Positions 46,870 to 59,370 are shown, counted from the first letter of the stretch. The stretch: DNA of 64,000 nt from Symbiodinium natans (GCA_905221605.1 CAJNDS010002312.1:317001-381000); one strand, 5' to 3'. The notes: generated from the letters alone by a model not told the origin. Translations and numbers: made by a program.

Positions 46870-49000
46870 TCGATCCGCCGACCCCTAGGGGGGCGGCGTC
46901 AGTGAAGACCCATTGCCCCTACCACCTACTCCGCCCCATCCAAAGCTCGACCGGGCCCCAGTGCATGCCCGCCCGTTTGCTCTACCCCTACCACCCACGC
47001 ACCTCGCCCCCCGCCGGGCCCCAGTGCATGTTCGCCCGTTTGCTCTACCCCTACCACCCACGCACCTCGCCCCCCGCCCATGCCGCTCATGGACCCATGG
47101 CTCCCTACCACCGACTCGCCCCATCCAAAGCGCTCTACCGGGCCTGCTCTGCCTACTCCCCCCCTGGCCCTACCCCCCCCATGGTCCATGACATGGCTTC
47201 TCAGCTGACTTTAAAGGGCCCAGGGCATGCTTGCTCCGCCGGCTCCGCCCGCTCTCCGCCCGCTCCCGCCCTTCCTGCTCCGCCTACTCCCCCCCTGGCC
47301 CTACCCCTCGACCCCCATGCCTCCATGGACATGGCTTCTCAGCTGACTTGAAAGGGCCCCAGCGCATGCCCGCCCCCTCCACCCGCTCCGCTTGCTCCGC
47401 CCTTCCCGCTCCGCCCACACGTCCCATTCTCCATCCCCTCGACCCTCATGGCTGCTATGGACATGGAGTCTGGTCCCATAACTCCGCTTGCTCCGCTTGC
47501 TCCGCCCTTCCCGCTCCGCCCACTCCCCCCCCTGGCCCTACCCCTCGACCCCCTATAGGTCCCATGGACATGGCTTCTCAGCTGATTTTGAAGGGCCCCA
47601 GTGCATGCCCGCCCCCTCCGCCCCATCCCCCACGCACCCCGCCCATGCCCCTCATGACGCCCCATCCAAACCTCGACCGGGCCCCAGTGCATGCCCGCCC
47701 GTTTGCTTTACCCCTACCACCCACGCACCTCGCCCCCCGCCGGGCCCCAGTGCATGCCCGCCCGTTTGCTCTACCCCTACCACCCACGCACCTCGCCCCC
47801 CGCCCATGCCGCTCATGGACCCATGGCTCCCTACCACCGACATGGCTCCTGGCCCCATTGGCCCATGGCCTCCATCCCCTCGACCCCCATGACTTTAAAG
47901 GGCCCCAGCGCATGCCCGCCCCCTCCGCTTGCTCCGCCGCCTTGCCGCCCTGCCCTCGACCACCCCCAACCCTCACCCCCACTCCCACGCACCCCGCCCA
48001 TGCCCCTCCTGGACCCATGGCTCCTGGCCCCCTTGGTTCTGGTCCATCCTCCTACACCCCATCTCCTTGCTCCCCCCCCATCCCTCGACCCCCATGGCCC
48101 CACCATGGCTCCTGGCCCCATTGGCCCATGGTCCCACTCGACCCCCATGGCCCCCACGCTCATACCCCTACCACCCACGCACCTCGCCCCCCGCCCTTGC
48201 CCATGACTCCCTACCACCAACTCGCCCCATCCAAAGCGCTCTACCATCCCCCACACACCCCGCCCATGCCCCTCATGGACCCATGGCACCTGGCCCCATT
48301 GGCCCATGGTCTCCAGCCCCTCGACCCCCATGACTTTAAAGGGCGTCAGTGCATGCCCACCCCCTCCGCTTGCTTGGCCCCCTCCGCCCCCTCGACCACC
48401 CCCAACCCTCACCCCCACTCCCACGCACCACGCCCATGCCCCTCATGGACCATGGCTTCTGGCCTTCTTGGTTCTGGTCCATCCTTCCTGGACCCCTTGC
48501 TCCGCCCGCTCCACCTTTCCCGCTCCTGGCCCCATTGGCCCATGGTCCCACTCGACCCCCATGGCCCCCACCATGGCTCCTAGCCCCCATTGGCCCAATT
48601 CTCCATCCATTCGACCATGGCTTTAAAGGGCCCTCCGCTTGCTCCGCCACCTTGCCCTCGACCTCACCCCCACTCCCACGCACCCCCCCCCATTCCCCCT
48701 GCTCCCTACCCCTCCAACCCCCATGGCCCCCACCATGGCTCCTGACCCAATTCTCCATCCCCTCGCCAGCTCACTCCACCCACTCCCCTCATGGTCCCAC
48801 TCGACCCCCATGGCTGCCACCTGCCCACCCCACGCTCCATGGCTTCTCACATGGCTCCTGGCCCCCATTGGCCCAATTCTCCATCCCCTCGACCCCCGTG
48901 ACTTTGAAGGGTTCCAGCGCATGCCTGCCCCCTCCGCTTGCTCCGCCCCCTCCGCCCGCTCCGCCCGTAGGTGGCATCTTCCAGGTATGCTGGGACTCAT
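46870..49000. repeat. 2.1-kb modular C-rich satellite
   Basis: A block made almost wholly of reused words: GGCCCCAGTGCATGCCCGCC, TTTGCTCTACCCCTACCACC, CACGCACCTCGCCCCCCGCC, CATGACTTTAAAGGGC, CTCCGCTTGCTCCGCC, GGCTCCTGGCCCCATTGGCC. A segment of about 170 bp at 46946-47115 recurs nearly unchanged at 47672-47841. Most modules occur three to ten times in changing order. Open frames up to 450 codons on both strands are by-products of Pro/Gly-rich repetition. Its place between exons of one gene suggests an intron. Confidence 0.85.
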
Positions 49001-49189
49001 CCACCCCGTGGCCTGCAGGTGGACGCTGCTGGCGGAGCCCGCGTCGCACTAAAGCGCTAGCTTTAAGGGGCGAGCGCCCGAGCCGCCGACCCCGCCCAAA
49101 ATTGCTTCAAATTCGCGCGGGGGCCGAAACCATGTTTTTCAAGGTTTGGGGGGGGTACCGGAAGCCCAAAACCAGGCGAGCATCATGAG

Positions 49190-49910
49190 CATCAGCAGCC
49201 CTGGCCCACGGACCCAAGGCAAGAAAAAACGCTGAAAAACGCTGAAATCACCGTAAATACCGTGTTTTTATGAGGGTTTTCACGCGTGCCTCCGACCCCC
49301 ACCCTTGTTGCCCTTGACCCGCCCCCAAAGTGCGCATCATCGAAACCCACGTCGGGGGGCGGGTCTGCTGATGCTGCTGATGCGCGGGGGTCCGGGGCAT
49401 CATCGAGCCATCGTTTCTCATGTGGGCTTCGTGGGCCTCCGGGCCCACGGCCCAGAGACCCAGCTGATGCTCATGATGCTCGGTTTGGGGGGGTGTTCCA
49501 ACAGCAGAAAACCTCGTAAATACCGAGTGTTTTGTGGGTCCACGTAAAAACGCCCCTAAAATCGCTCATTTTACGCGCTCGAACGGCTTCGTGCCTACAA
49601 AACACCCGAACAGCAGGACCCCGAATGCGCTTAAGGGCATTCGGGGTCTTGCTTTTGGGGGTTTGGTGGGCACGCAAGCGTTCAAGCACATACAATCGGC
49701 GTGTTTAGGGGGTTTCGGATGGCCTGGGGGAGGCCGCTGATGCTCATGATGCTCTCTCTTCCTCGGTTCCAAAAGGCTTCCCAAGCTCAAAAACACGTGT
49801 TTACAGCGTTTTCTGAAGGTTTTTCGAAGGCAAAACGCATGCTTAGAATGTCTTTTGGGCTCCCAAACCAACCCCAATGATGCTCCTGATGCGGGTGCGC
49901 GCGCGCGCGC
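49190..49910. repeat. Spaced GATGCTCATGATGC modules
   Basis: Variants of GCTGATGCTCATGATGCTC occur at about 49185 (inverted), 49370, 49460, 49736 and 49875, separated by G-rich or A-rich unique sequence. An upstream palindromic GGGCG-AG-CGCCC lies at about 49067. Nothing coding was recognised. Confidence 0.55.
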
Positions 49911-49913
49911 GGG

Positions 49914-49914
<1 letters not shown>

Positions 49915-49959
<45 letters not shown>
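49915..49959 (+). repeat. Poly-G run, 45 bases
   Basis: Forty-five consecutive G, directly after a (GC)n stretch and a GGGC. The exact length may be an assembly estimate. Confidence 0.85.
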
Positions 49960-50640
49960 CGAAGGCAGGAGAAAGAGAGACAGAGAGAAGGAGACGAAGA
50001 ATGAAAGAGAAAAAGAGACAAAGGTGAACGAAGAAGAGAAAGGTGAACGAACAAGAGAAAGTGAGAAGATAGAGAGGGAGAGAGATTCAAAAAAAAAACA
50101 AAGAAGAGAGAGAGCGAGAGAGAGAGAGAGAGACAGACAGAGGAAGACTAACAGCAACAGAAAGAAAAGAAAAAAGAGAGAGGTGAAGGAGAAACAAAGA
50201 GAGGAGAAGAAACAGAGAAAGACCAACAGCAAGAGAAAGAGAAAGAGAAAGAGAGAGAGAGAGACAGACAAAGAGAAGTAGAAGGAAAAAGATATTGAAG
50301 AGACAGAGAATAAAGAGAAAGAGAAACAAAAAAGATTAAGAGAAAGAGAAAATGAAAACAAGAAAGCAGAGGAGAATAAAGATAAAGAGAGACAAAAAGA
50401 TAAAGAGAAAGAGGAAATAAAAACAAGGAAGCGCAGGGAAGTAAGAGGAGAAAGATAAAGACAGAGAAAAAGAAAAACAGGCAAGTAGAGAGAGGAAGAA
50501 ACAAAGACAGAAAAAAAACACGCGAGAGAGCGAGAGAGAGAGAGAGAGAGGAGAGCGAAAAAGACAAAGGACAAAGAAAAATGGAAAGAGAGCGAGAGGA
50601 GAGAGACAAAGACAAAGGACAAAGAAAACGGAAAGAGAAG
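49960..50640 (+). repeat. 680-bp purine tract
   Basis: Almost only A and G, with rare C, in AGAGAAAG, GAGAGAGA and AAGAAAAAGA words. With the poly-G before it, more than 720 bp is nearly pure purine on one strand. Ser/Phe/Leu-rich minus frames here are artefacts. Confidence 0.9.
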
Positions 50641-52925
50641 ACAGTGCCAAGGTTCAAGGTTTCGTGCTTTGGGGGGCGGGGGCCGGCCCGTGCCGCTGGC
50701 CTGAAATATTCTTGTGCCGATGAATGACCATTCAATAACCTTTGCGCCCGCCCTTGCACGCTTCTTGCGCGCACACGCTCTTTGTATACCTTGTGTTAAC
50801 CCTAGAGCCAGTATCGTTGCTGTTTTATGTTTGGTCTCAAGCCCCTCCCGATCTCTGCCTTGGCTTCATTCCCGGCACATGTCCAAAACTCGGATCACAA
50901 TATTTCGACTCTTGCTCGAGATACCTCACATCTGGTTCCATCCGGTTTCTGCCGCTTGCTCTTGGAGGCATTCGCAGTCCACGCCAGAAAGCCTTGCCGC
51001 AGGCATGCCTTCAGTAGCGACGCACGGCTTGAGCCGCCCTTGCGCGTTTCTTGCACCAGTCTTGCGCAGCAAAAAGCACATACACAACATGTCCCCCGCT
51101 GGCCTATGTAGATGGCTTTGTATAGGTAAGTTAATGTTGCTTTTGCCGCCCTCTTGCGCGAACACCATGTTTGGAAAGATTGTTCAATGGTGGTGTCTTT
51201 TAAGTCAGTAGCCAGGGGTTCAGATCAACCCTCGGTGAAGACCGTCAGTTTGCATTGCGCTCGTATTCATCTGGTCTGATGCTGCTTGCCTGTGCCCTGA
51301 CGCTGTCTGCCTAGCCTATACCTATGCGACTGACGCACAAATATGTCCAAAAGAAAACACAGGACAGATACTGCTGGTCAATGGCCCACTACTGTAGCGG
51401 CTCTGAAAGAGTGGATGGCATTGACGAACATCAACATGTCGGCTCAGCTCAAAGGCAAAGCCACCAGGTGATGCATCCCCAAAGGCGTCATCCTTGGAAA
51501 GAGGGGGCGCTAGTATGGATGCAGGAGCTCATGCACGCCAACACCTTTGTCCCAAGTGTTCCGGAATGTTCAAGAAGTCTCTCAGGAAGCCACCTCTTCA
51601 ACACTCATGTGCGAATCATCCTAAGTGGCGGGGGACGGAGCTCATTTCATGATTCTGCGAGTTTCCGTGCAGCAGCATGCTGTTGGCATTGCAGCGCGTG
51701 CAAGTCAGGACGTGGCAGGTGTCAGTGTTATGCCGGCGCCGGGCTCACTCCAAACAATGATGCCGTCCTTTAGCTTGGACATGCTTGCACTGGAAATGCG
51801 CGGCACGGTCCGTTCGCTGAAGCAGCAAGCAAAGGATCTCACGGAACCACCGGTTGTCATAGTCACTGTGCCTTAGACGTACAGCTGGGCATTGACACTC
51901 GGTAGCTTAGCTTGCAAGGGGTGCATTCAAGTTCTCCGCTTTCCCTGGAAAGCCTCTATTCTCATATTGTAAGAAGAACCCCCTGCTTCCTTTCGACTCA
52001 TGAAGCAAGCCTCTTTCTGCGTTGTAGCATCAAATCCTGGATTCCATCTCGTCTAGGCTTTTAAGAGCATAACCTCCACCCTCTATACATGACTGATGAA
52101 GGTGTCTGCTGTGAAGCTGCAGCATCGCATTATGGGCCGTGAGAAACCAGAAGTACTTCCTTGATCTTGTCACGCAGTAAAGATGATATGGAAACTCGTA
52201 AGAGAGCAAAACAAGTGCAAAAAATGAGAATAAAGATATGAGCGGTTTGACAAGACTTAGCAGGTAGGACATCCTGTTCTAGTAGCTGATAGGATGTAAC
52301 AAATCGTGATGCAATCTTAAAAGACAGCATGGCATTGTTACGCTGAATACTGTAGAAATACACAGGAATTAGTAGCGCAGTTTACGCTCCCAAAGTAAGT
52401 ACCATGAAAGCATGAGATTCTCTATAGGAACTCAGAGATTAGGCTAGAATGCGTAAGCAGGGTGCCATGTAGTTCGCCTCGGCTTCCAGCCGAGAGGCGT
52501 CTAGAACAAGCAGAGACCACCCTTCCCACCCAACCAGAAACTTTCTGGACCCCCCACCCCAGCCTGGAACCTGCCGAGGTTCCAGACTGTGGACTCCTGC
52601 CTTCTTTGGACCCTCTGAAACTTTCTTGGAATGCCCCTGGCACAGTCCGGGACCCCCCTCCCCTGGAAGACCTGGGAACTTTCCCAGGCCGCTGGGCTCT
52701 TCTGCCTGGGACCCTTTAAACCTATTTGAGGCCCCTTGGAGCACCTCCTAAGACCGTTGCGCCTGCTACACCCCGCTGGGCCAGCCCGGCTGCGGAGGCG
52801 GCGCACACAAGCTTTCATAATTACAGGGGAACATAGGAAGAAAATCAAAGAAAACACGCCCTGGGTTGGAAATGCTTGGCTGCCCGCCGTCACGGCTGCA
52901 TGCTACCTCGCAAGACCCATTGCAA
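50641..52925. other. No confidently supported gene
   Basis: A plus-strand open frame at 51625-51876 ends with MPSFSLDMLALEMRGTVRSL and LTEPPVVIVTVP and is the most protein-like piece, but it runs against the local transcription direction and I do not recognise it. An 8-bp hairpin CTGGAACC/GGTTCCAG lies at 52564-52585 within a C-rich region. The rest looks intronic or intergenic. Confidence 0.4.
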
Positions 52926-53119
52926 CTAGTAAAAGCGCATGTAGTTGCGTGGCTCTGCCTGCGCAGTGCCCCCATTGTATGGATTGTGGAGAGTCTTGTT
53001 GAGAAGCTCGTTGCCCTGTGCAATCGAAATCAAACTGCTCACCTTGCTCGTGTCGGCACAATACCCAACCGAGGGCTCGACTTCGGGCAGACCTAGCATG
53101 TCACATACAAACACCCTAA

Positions 53120-53165
53120 CATAATTCCCTAAACTCTAAACCCTAAGACCCTATCCCCTAAACCA
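53120..53165. repeat. Short telomere-like tract
   Basis: Contains CCCTAAACTCTAAACCCTAA and CCCCTAAACC, that is about five degenerate CCCTAAA units. Confidence 0.65.
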
Positions 53166-53229
53166 AGCAGTTTCATGTCTCATGCGCATGCAGCTGCGGA
53201 AAGTTGCTTCAGAGCACCGGCTACCGGTT

Positions 53230-56200
53230 AGCTTGTGACACAAGTCGTTAGGAATATGATGTGTGCTTTAAGGAAACCAGGGGCATTCTATGGATAAGGA
53301 CGCTTTGAATGTTTAAAAATGAGACGCTCCCCTTCTTGGATGCCGGCCAAACTTTAGCACTGTTCCGTCCTCCGGGCACATGGCACAGCTTTGACTTCTG
53401 GGACTGACAAACTCGCACATCAATTTGACACTCGGGGTGTCTCACCATCGAGCCGATTGTCAGGATGGTTGCGCTGATGTTCGGCCTCAGAGGAAGCGCT
53501 TGAAACATGTCTTCGGAAAACTCAATTGAGCTCCGCGACGAGCAAGTTTGCAGAAGTGAAACGACTTGGCTACTCGCTGAAGGCTGGTTATGACGTGGTG
53601 GACACCAGGTTGCAAGAGACCTCGGATTCAGTCTACATAGAGTTCACGATTCATGACTGCATAAGCCCGTGACAATGCACGTATGACCTTGAATGATTCC
53701 TGATTTGCCGCCTCGCCCTCATGATTCCGAAAACTGAGCTGCAAGGCTTCTCACTGGTGTGGCTGGCCCTTTCAGAATCAATCCAGGGTGCGTTGGCCTC
53801 CGATCTGCACGCCGTGGGAACAATGGAGTATGCTCCGAAGGCTTCTGAGGTCGATGCACCGCAAAAACCTTGACCTTGGCTTGTACACTGTACACAGTGA
53901 CAGTACAGTGACAGTACAGCACAGCAGCATGCGGCAGCTGCAAAGTCGTTGAGGCCGCTGCTGCACCGTTGGCAAAGCCTACAGCTACCTCAGTCCTGTC
54001 AGGATCCAATTGCTCTGCCAAGTACTTCCATGATGGCCATGCATGTGCGATCATGTGTGACACGTCAAACAGCATCAGACACACCCGGCGCTCTTTGACA
54101 GCGAGCAGACCGCAGTTGGCCGCCCCTCCGCCAGCCCAGTGTCAGAGGTCAGCTTTGTTGACCACAACTGGCACGCCTCTGCCAGCAGCTTGCGTTTACA
54201 ATCGTTTACACATATTGGATCATATTGGCTTGGACGCTTCGAAGCTTAGAGGTTTAGAGGCTTAGACTGCGTCTCCTCATCCTCTTGTCGCGTGCCTCAC
54301 GGGGAATGGTCAGGTCTCGCGGTTCGTAACCTTCCTTCAGCCTGGCAAGTGTGTGGGCAAACGCATGCAAGCTCTGGGAGCTCCGCAGGGCGCTTCTTTT
54401 GTTGCTGGGCAAGCTTGTTGCTGCAAGCTCAAGCTCGGCGGCAGCACGCCCTTATCGCCCACATGCAAGAGGCCTCATTGATGCAGATTGTAGGGTTTCG
54501 AAGACTGGGCGGAAGTTCGGAAGCGTCTTTGTCACTTGACATGTTGGCTAAGGCCAGAACGGCATCTGCATTGTAGCCGACCGCCAAGAGCTTCCCCGGG
54601 ACGTTCAGCTCTTCGGTCTTATCCTCGGTGTGAATGATCGGGACGACTTGCAGTGACCCCTGATCCTTTTTAAAATGATGTTGGGATGGCAAATGATGGC
54701 AGCCTGGTCATGGAAGCAAATGTCTTCCACCGTGCCCAGGTTTTCAACGAGTCCCAGCATTTTCACCTGCAAGGGGAGCTCCCGAAAATGACCGAGGATC
54801 ATATTGAATGCTGAGACAACTCGCCTTTGGATCCCGGAGGGAGAACGAGACCATCGCTATCCTTTCATGGCTTTCAAGACACAAAGAGATGAATGTGACG
54901 ATGTGTGCACAGTGTACGCACTCATAGGAACATAACGCATCGATACGGGGTAGAGATGGTTAGAGGCGATGCATGGCAATTGCCCGCTACAAGCCTTCCC
55001 AACCCTGCGCAACTTTCAGTTACTTGGACTGGCATGTCCGGTAGCAGATCCAACATTGAATGCGCGAAGTAAACGTTTCGCATTCCACGGTCGAAGGCCT
55101 TTCATTCTCCTGCAGTATTCACCTTTGAGCCACTTTTAAGCCTTGTAAGCAGGTCTGTCGGTGTCGCCGAGCCCAGCGACCGAGGTGAAGTGCAAAATGG
55201 TACATTGGATAGCTTCCTTTCTTCAGCATGACGTAGTGCCCAGGCATCAATGCCGCACGTGAAGCCCATCCGGTTTCGCGGCAGTGGTGTGCTAGACCAT
55301 CGCCCTTTAAACATCGTCAACGGGATTCTAGCTCGCAAAAGCTTGCGTTTGCTTGCTTCGCTCGCTGCGTGATGCTCCATGTTTCTTCCAGTCCAGATTG
55401 CGACATGGATGGCCCAGTTTTCTTGCACGATACAACATTGCCAGCACTCCTGCCATCGAAGAGGAGGGCGGCCACTTTGAGTGCTAAGCCGTCCTGCCAA
55501 AGGGCAAACAACCCAGCAAACCGAAGAGGCTTGGCAACACATTGAAAACAATGCTGCTTTCGCATCATCCTCGGAGTTGATGCAGCATATCTTGGCGATG
55601 CCTACCTCACTGATGCGCTGCGTGTCGATGACCTGAGCTGGCTGCATGCTGCAGAGCAAAGTACGGTTATGAAGCGACGGCGCAGAGACTTGAGAGTAGT
55701 ACCTGCGCTTCAGACCATCTCTCGCACGACACGGCGTGAATACATCCTCCATCAGTGCCTCAGACAGCCCCAGAAGGTATTAGCAACACAAAGAATGCTG
55801 CCTTTGCACAAGGAGCCGAGAGAGCTGCTGGCTAACAGGAACTTCCCTCTGGACTCCACGGTGAGACTTGTCAAAGCCGAGGTGAATCGCAGGACACGGA
55901 AACCCTTTGGGTCCTCTCCGCGACACACCTGCAAGCAAAGTGCCACAAAGTACCGCAAACTGTGGCGATAGCATAATGCTGGGAACATTGAAGGTTCTTG
56001 CGCTGCCTGCCATAATCGTAAACGACCACCTTCGTCTGCGCTAGCACAGACCTCCAAGAAAATCCAGTGCGAAGCTTCGTGTCGTGTCCAAATTGTCCAA
56101 AGTCACCATGACGCTGCCTGCAACCCTGTGCCGATGGGGCAAATGCAGGTGATGGCGTTGGTGTGAAACCACGTCAGCAGCTCCATTTGTCTGCCATGGC

Positions 56201-59200
56201 AGCGCTTCGTCACTATAAGTGCAAGTGCTCAATGCTCAAAACAAGTCGGTCGCACAATTGATCTGCCCGCACATACATATCATCCTGGCAGCTTTGCTAG
56301 GCCTTGCTTGATTGCCGTCCAAATATTGGCAACAGATGCTGTTCAGTCCTCCTCAAACTCCGCTTCGGATTCCGGGTCTTTTCGACTGGCGAAACCCAAA
56401 AGCAAGAGGCTGGCACTGCACATCTTCAATTCAACATATTGCACTTCGGTGTTTGGACAAGACGAACGCTGATCAGTGAGTGCAGCTAGTGGCTGGCACT
56501 GCCGGCGTCCTTTGATTTTGCTCTGTCGTTCTCCCAAGTTCTCCCACTCCCACGGCTCATGCGAACTCGCTTCGCTCTGATGCCCTGCTGGTAGTTGCAT
56601 CTGGCGTTGCTTGCTTGCTCAGTTGGGCCTGCTCGAGGCCTTTAAGTGCCCTCTTGTGCATTGCAGGAACGGTTTAGAGGGGGGGGGTTTAAAAGGGGGG
56701 GGGTTTAGGGGGGGGTGAGAGGGGGGGGTTTAGAGGGGGGGGGTTTAGAGGGGGGGGGTTTAGAGGGGGGGGGTTTAGAGGGGGGGGGTGTGGACTCTCG
56801 TGCGAACGAGAGAGCGCGCGAGCAAATGACGGAGCCAGGGACGGGGACAGCCAGAGAATGCCAGGTGTCAGTCTGCCGGCTGCGCTGCTTGACACAAGTT
56901 CGCCGAGCTTGGGAGCTTACCGCTTGTGCTTCAGCATGTGAAGTGTGGGTCATGGCCGAGGCATTTTGCTCCATGAGCGCATTCATGATGGACTCAAGCG
57001 TGACGCAAATCATCAGCAAAAATAAGTCTGACGGCGGGACTGCTTGGAGGGCAATTGGATAGTCCAAACTTCACCCTCCGCCGTCGTCAGCACCTGAAAG
57101 GTGCTGTGGTCTGACACTTCAGAACATGCCACATGCCACACTCAGTCATACTTTTGACTCTCAGCCCGCAGCTGCATCTTTGAAGTCAGTCGACGCCTGA
57201 ATTGAGGCCACCTGGCCCAGGTAAGACGAATCAGACACTGTTGCCACCATCCTGTCAACTGCTTAGATCGCAAGCACTTGTTCAAAAGGCTGCAGACGTG
57301 TCTGTAGCAAAATCATGAGCAGGAAGACAACAAGAACAGATCAAGGATTGCCTGGCCCAAAAGCCTGTGGCCGAGATTCTGTGATTGGCCGACGCTTTCC
57401 AAGTCGGCCACCTGCCAAACTGCTTTGTTTCGCTCACCTGCTGGCTTTGCTCTAAATGACCCATCCCACCTTCCTCAGTTGAAACATGCCGGTGGACAGG
57501 GCCATTTTTGGCCTGTCACGTGTACAGAACAAGTATACATGCATACATGTGTACATATGTACATATGTAAATATGGTTCCACTCATCACACTGAAGCTTG
57601 GCGGCGTGCGCTGGCGCTACGCCAGAAGCGATGTTTGCAGCTTCTTCGGAACTGCTTCGAAGAAGTGCCTAACAGAGAAATCCGTTGCTTGACTTGCTTC
57701 ATCGACGGACAATGCCTGACAGAAACACGCCTCTGGTGTCAACTCCCAAAAATTCAGCGTGTTGCCGATGTGAGAAGTGACCAGGTAATCGTGCGTCCTC
57801 CGAAACGCTCATGTCGCGAGGGTTGGTGTGCCACGTTCCCACATCTCAACCATTCCCAGCTTACTGAGCCCCCGCACAGTGTGATGCTGGTAATTGGCTG
57901 CTCTGCTTGGCAAACGTACCTAAAGTCAGGAAATCTGGCCGACGTTGTGACGAAATGAGTGCAGCTAAGCCAAGATGCTGCAAAGCACCGGAAGCTCCAT
58001 CCAGCGTGCAAAGCCTGAGCGCAATCTCTCATGAATACCGGAGCAGATCACTCGAAGTACCTGGGGGCCGTGCAGCCCCTGGCGTGTTGCCACAAGGAAT
58101 TGCCTGCACCGTGCAAACATGTGCAAACCATCCAACATTGGCATGCCTTCGCCGTTTGTGCAACGACTCAGAACTGCTCATACCTACTCATGTCGTGGAA
58201 ACAGCAGAGCCAAGGTTCCGACCCAGAGTTGGTCCAGCAGTATGCCGAGACGGCCAAGTCAGTGTCCACCGGAATTGACGGCGGCCTATCCGTTCGCGAG
58301 CAGAGTGCAAGCCGTGCGGGGCACATCTTGATAAGGCCCCGACTGCAGCTTCACAATGTATGTTTCAAAAGACTTTGTTATGGAAACAATTCGCACAGCA
58401 GAGCTGCGAATCAGCGCCACATGGTCCTTCCGGCCACAGGAGGTGACGGTGACACTATGCGTCAACTGCAAGCAAAAGCAGCCTGTCGCATAACTGTCCT
58501 TGTGGCCGGGATACACGCAGATTTTGTCAAAGCGCAACGGCAGCTGCAGTTCACAGCCTCAACATCCAGGCAAACAAGCGAGGATGTCCTCAAAAGTGCT
58601 CTTTCTCCGCATTTGCAACAACCTGCCGAGGGTGCGACCCTGCAGCGGCCGCCCAGTCAACATTGAATATATCTGCATTTTCTTGGAGGTTGCCCTGCCG
58701 CACTCACAGCCCCACACGTACACTCGGAATAACGGTTGAAGCGCCAAACTCAGCGTCAACCCTGCTACATTAAAGACACTCAGACACTAAGACATTAGAG
58801 GGCAGGCGAGGTCTGGGGCTGGGCCGGGCATGGGGGGGCCAAATTGGAGAAACGATTGGCCGACGATGGCCCGAAGACTTCTCTATACTTTTATGGTCAG
58901 TACTCGCTGCTAGCTGAACATACACAAGCTATAAGCTGAACAAGCTTAGGTCGTGTTCACTGGTACTACTGAGAATTGGGGGGTTGGTGAGTTCTGGCAA
59001 GATTTGGTGGGATTTGGAGGGTGCCGGCACAAGAGTCGTATACGAAACTCCAGGGCGTTTTCCCTGGTGGGGATACCAGGTAGGTAGGTAGGGCTCTTTT
59101 GACACCAAGCATGTGTAGGCTTGAAACTCTGCAGTCTTGGTGCCTTGACAAGGCATACAAGCGCGAACCACACCGGCTAAACGCCATGTCAGCCAGTTCG

Positions 59201-59370
59201 AGCTCTGTCAGGTCTGAAATGGTAAACCTGCAGCAATTGGACACTGTACTTGCTTCGCAGCTAATCTTAGTATTGCCAACTTGGGATTGTGCAGAAGCTT
59301 CTGCGGCGAACAGGAGTAGACATAAACCTGCATCAGAGTTAATCGCAACATCTGAAATGACCAGCAATTA
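53230..59370 (-). CDS. WD40-repeat protein, probably the N-terminal part of the CFAP43/44-like gene
   Basis: Minus-strand exon-like segments with WD40 character: ELELADMAFSRCGSRLYALS followed by HQDCRVSSL (about 59205-59110); HDYLVTSHIGNTLNFWEL (about 57805-57750); LLTWFHTNAITCICPIGTGL (about 56190-56125); CASADEGGRLRLWQAAQE (about 56048-55995); and LRFTSALTSLTVESRGKFLL (about 55900-55840). Further exon-like pieces are AQVIDTQRISEVGIAKICC (55640-55585), GLFALWQDGLALKVAALLFD (about 55510-55450), MILGHFRELPLQVKMLGLVE (54802-54745), NVPGKLLAVGYNADAVLALA (about 54607-54550), WPSWKYLAEQLDPDRTEVAV (about 54035-53975) and VRHPECQIDVRVCQSQ (about 53445-53395). A WD40 N-terminus followed by a long helical part in the same direction 7 kb downstream matches the CFAP43/44 layout, so I infer one gene of about 21 kb interrupted by satellite-filled introns. 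Borders are unresolved, and some pieces may be chance. Confidence 0.45.
56671..56790 (+). repeat. GGTTTAGAGGGGGGGG minisatellite
   Basis: About seven units of 16-17 bp, each GGTTTAGA or close variants followed by eight or nine G. It looks like a telomere-type TTTAGGG word expanded in its G-run. The region just before it reads like the end of a normal spacer. Confidence 0.8.

Noticed and set aside
46946-47841. Regularly repeated words that might suggest a CRISPR array
   Set aside because: Units are not separated by uniform unique spacers, the genome is eukaryotic and there are no cas genes.
47231-48583. 450-codon plus-strand open frame, and counterparts on the other strand
   Set aside because: It lies wholly in the C-rich satellite; both strands and several frames are open because stop codons are rare in this composition. 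The product is a Pro/His/Ala repeat with no domain.
49843-50774. Ser/Phe/Leu-rich minus-strand frames of 200-260 codons
   Set aside because: Simple translations of the purine tract's complement; all frames give similar low-complexity peptides.
57425-57958. 177-codon plus-strand open frame
   Set aside because: Opposite to the WD40 exon HDYLVTSHIGNTLNFWEL on the minus strand; no domain in the plus reading.
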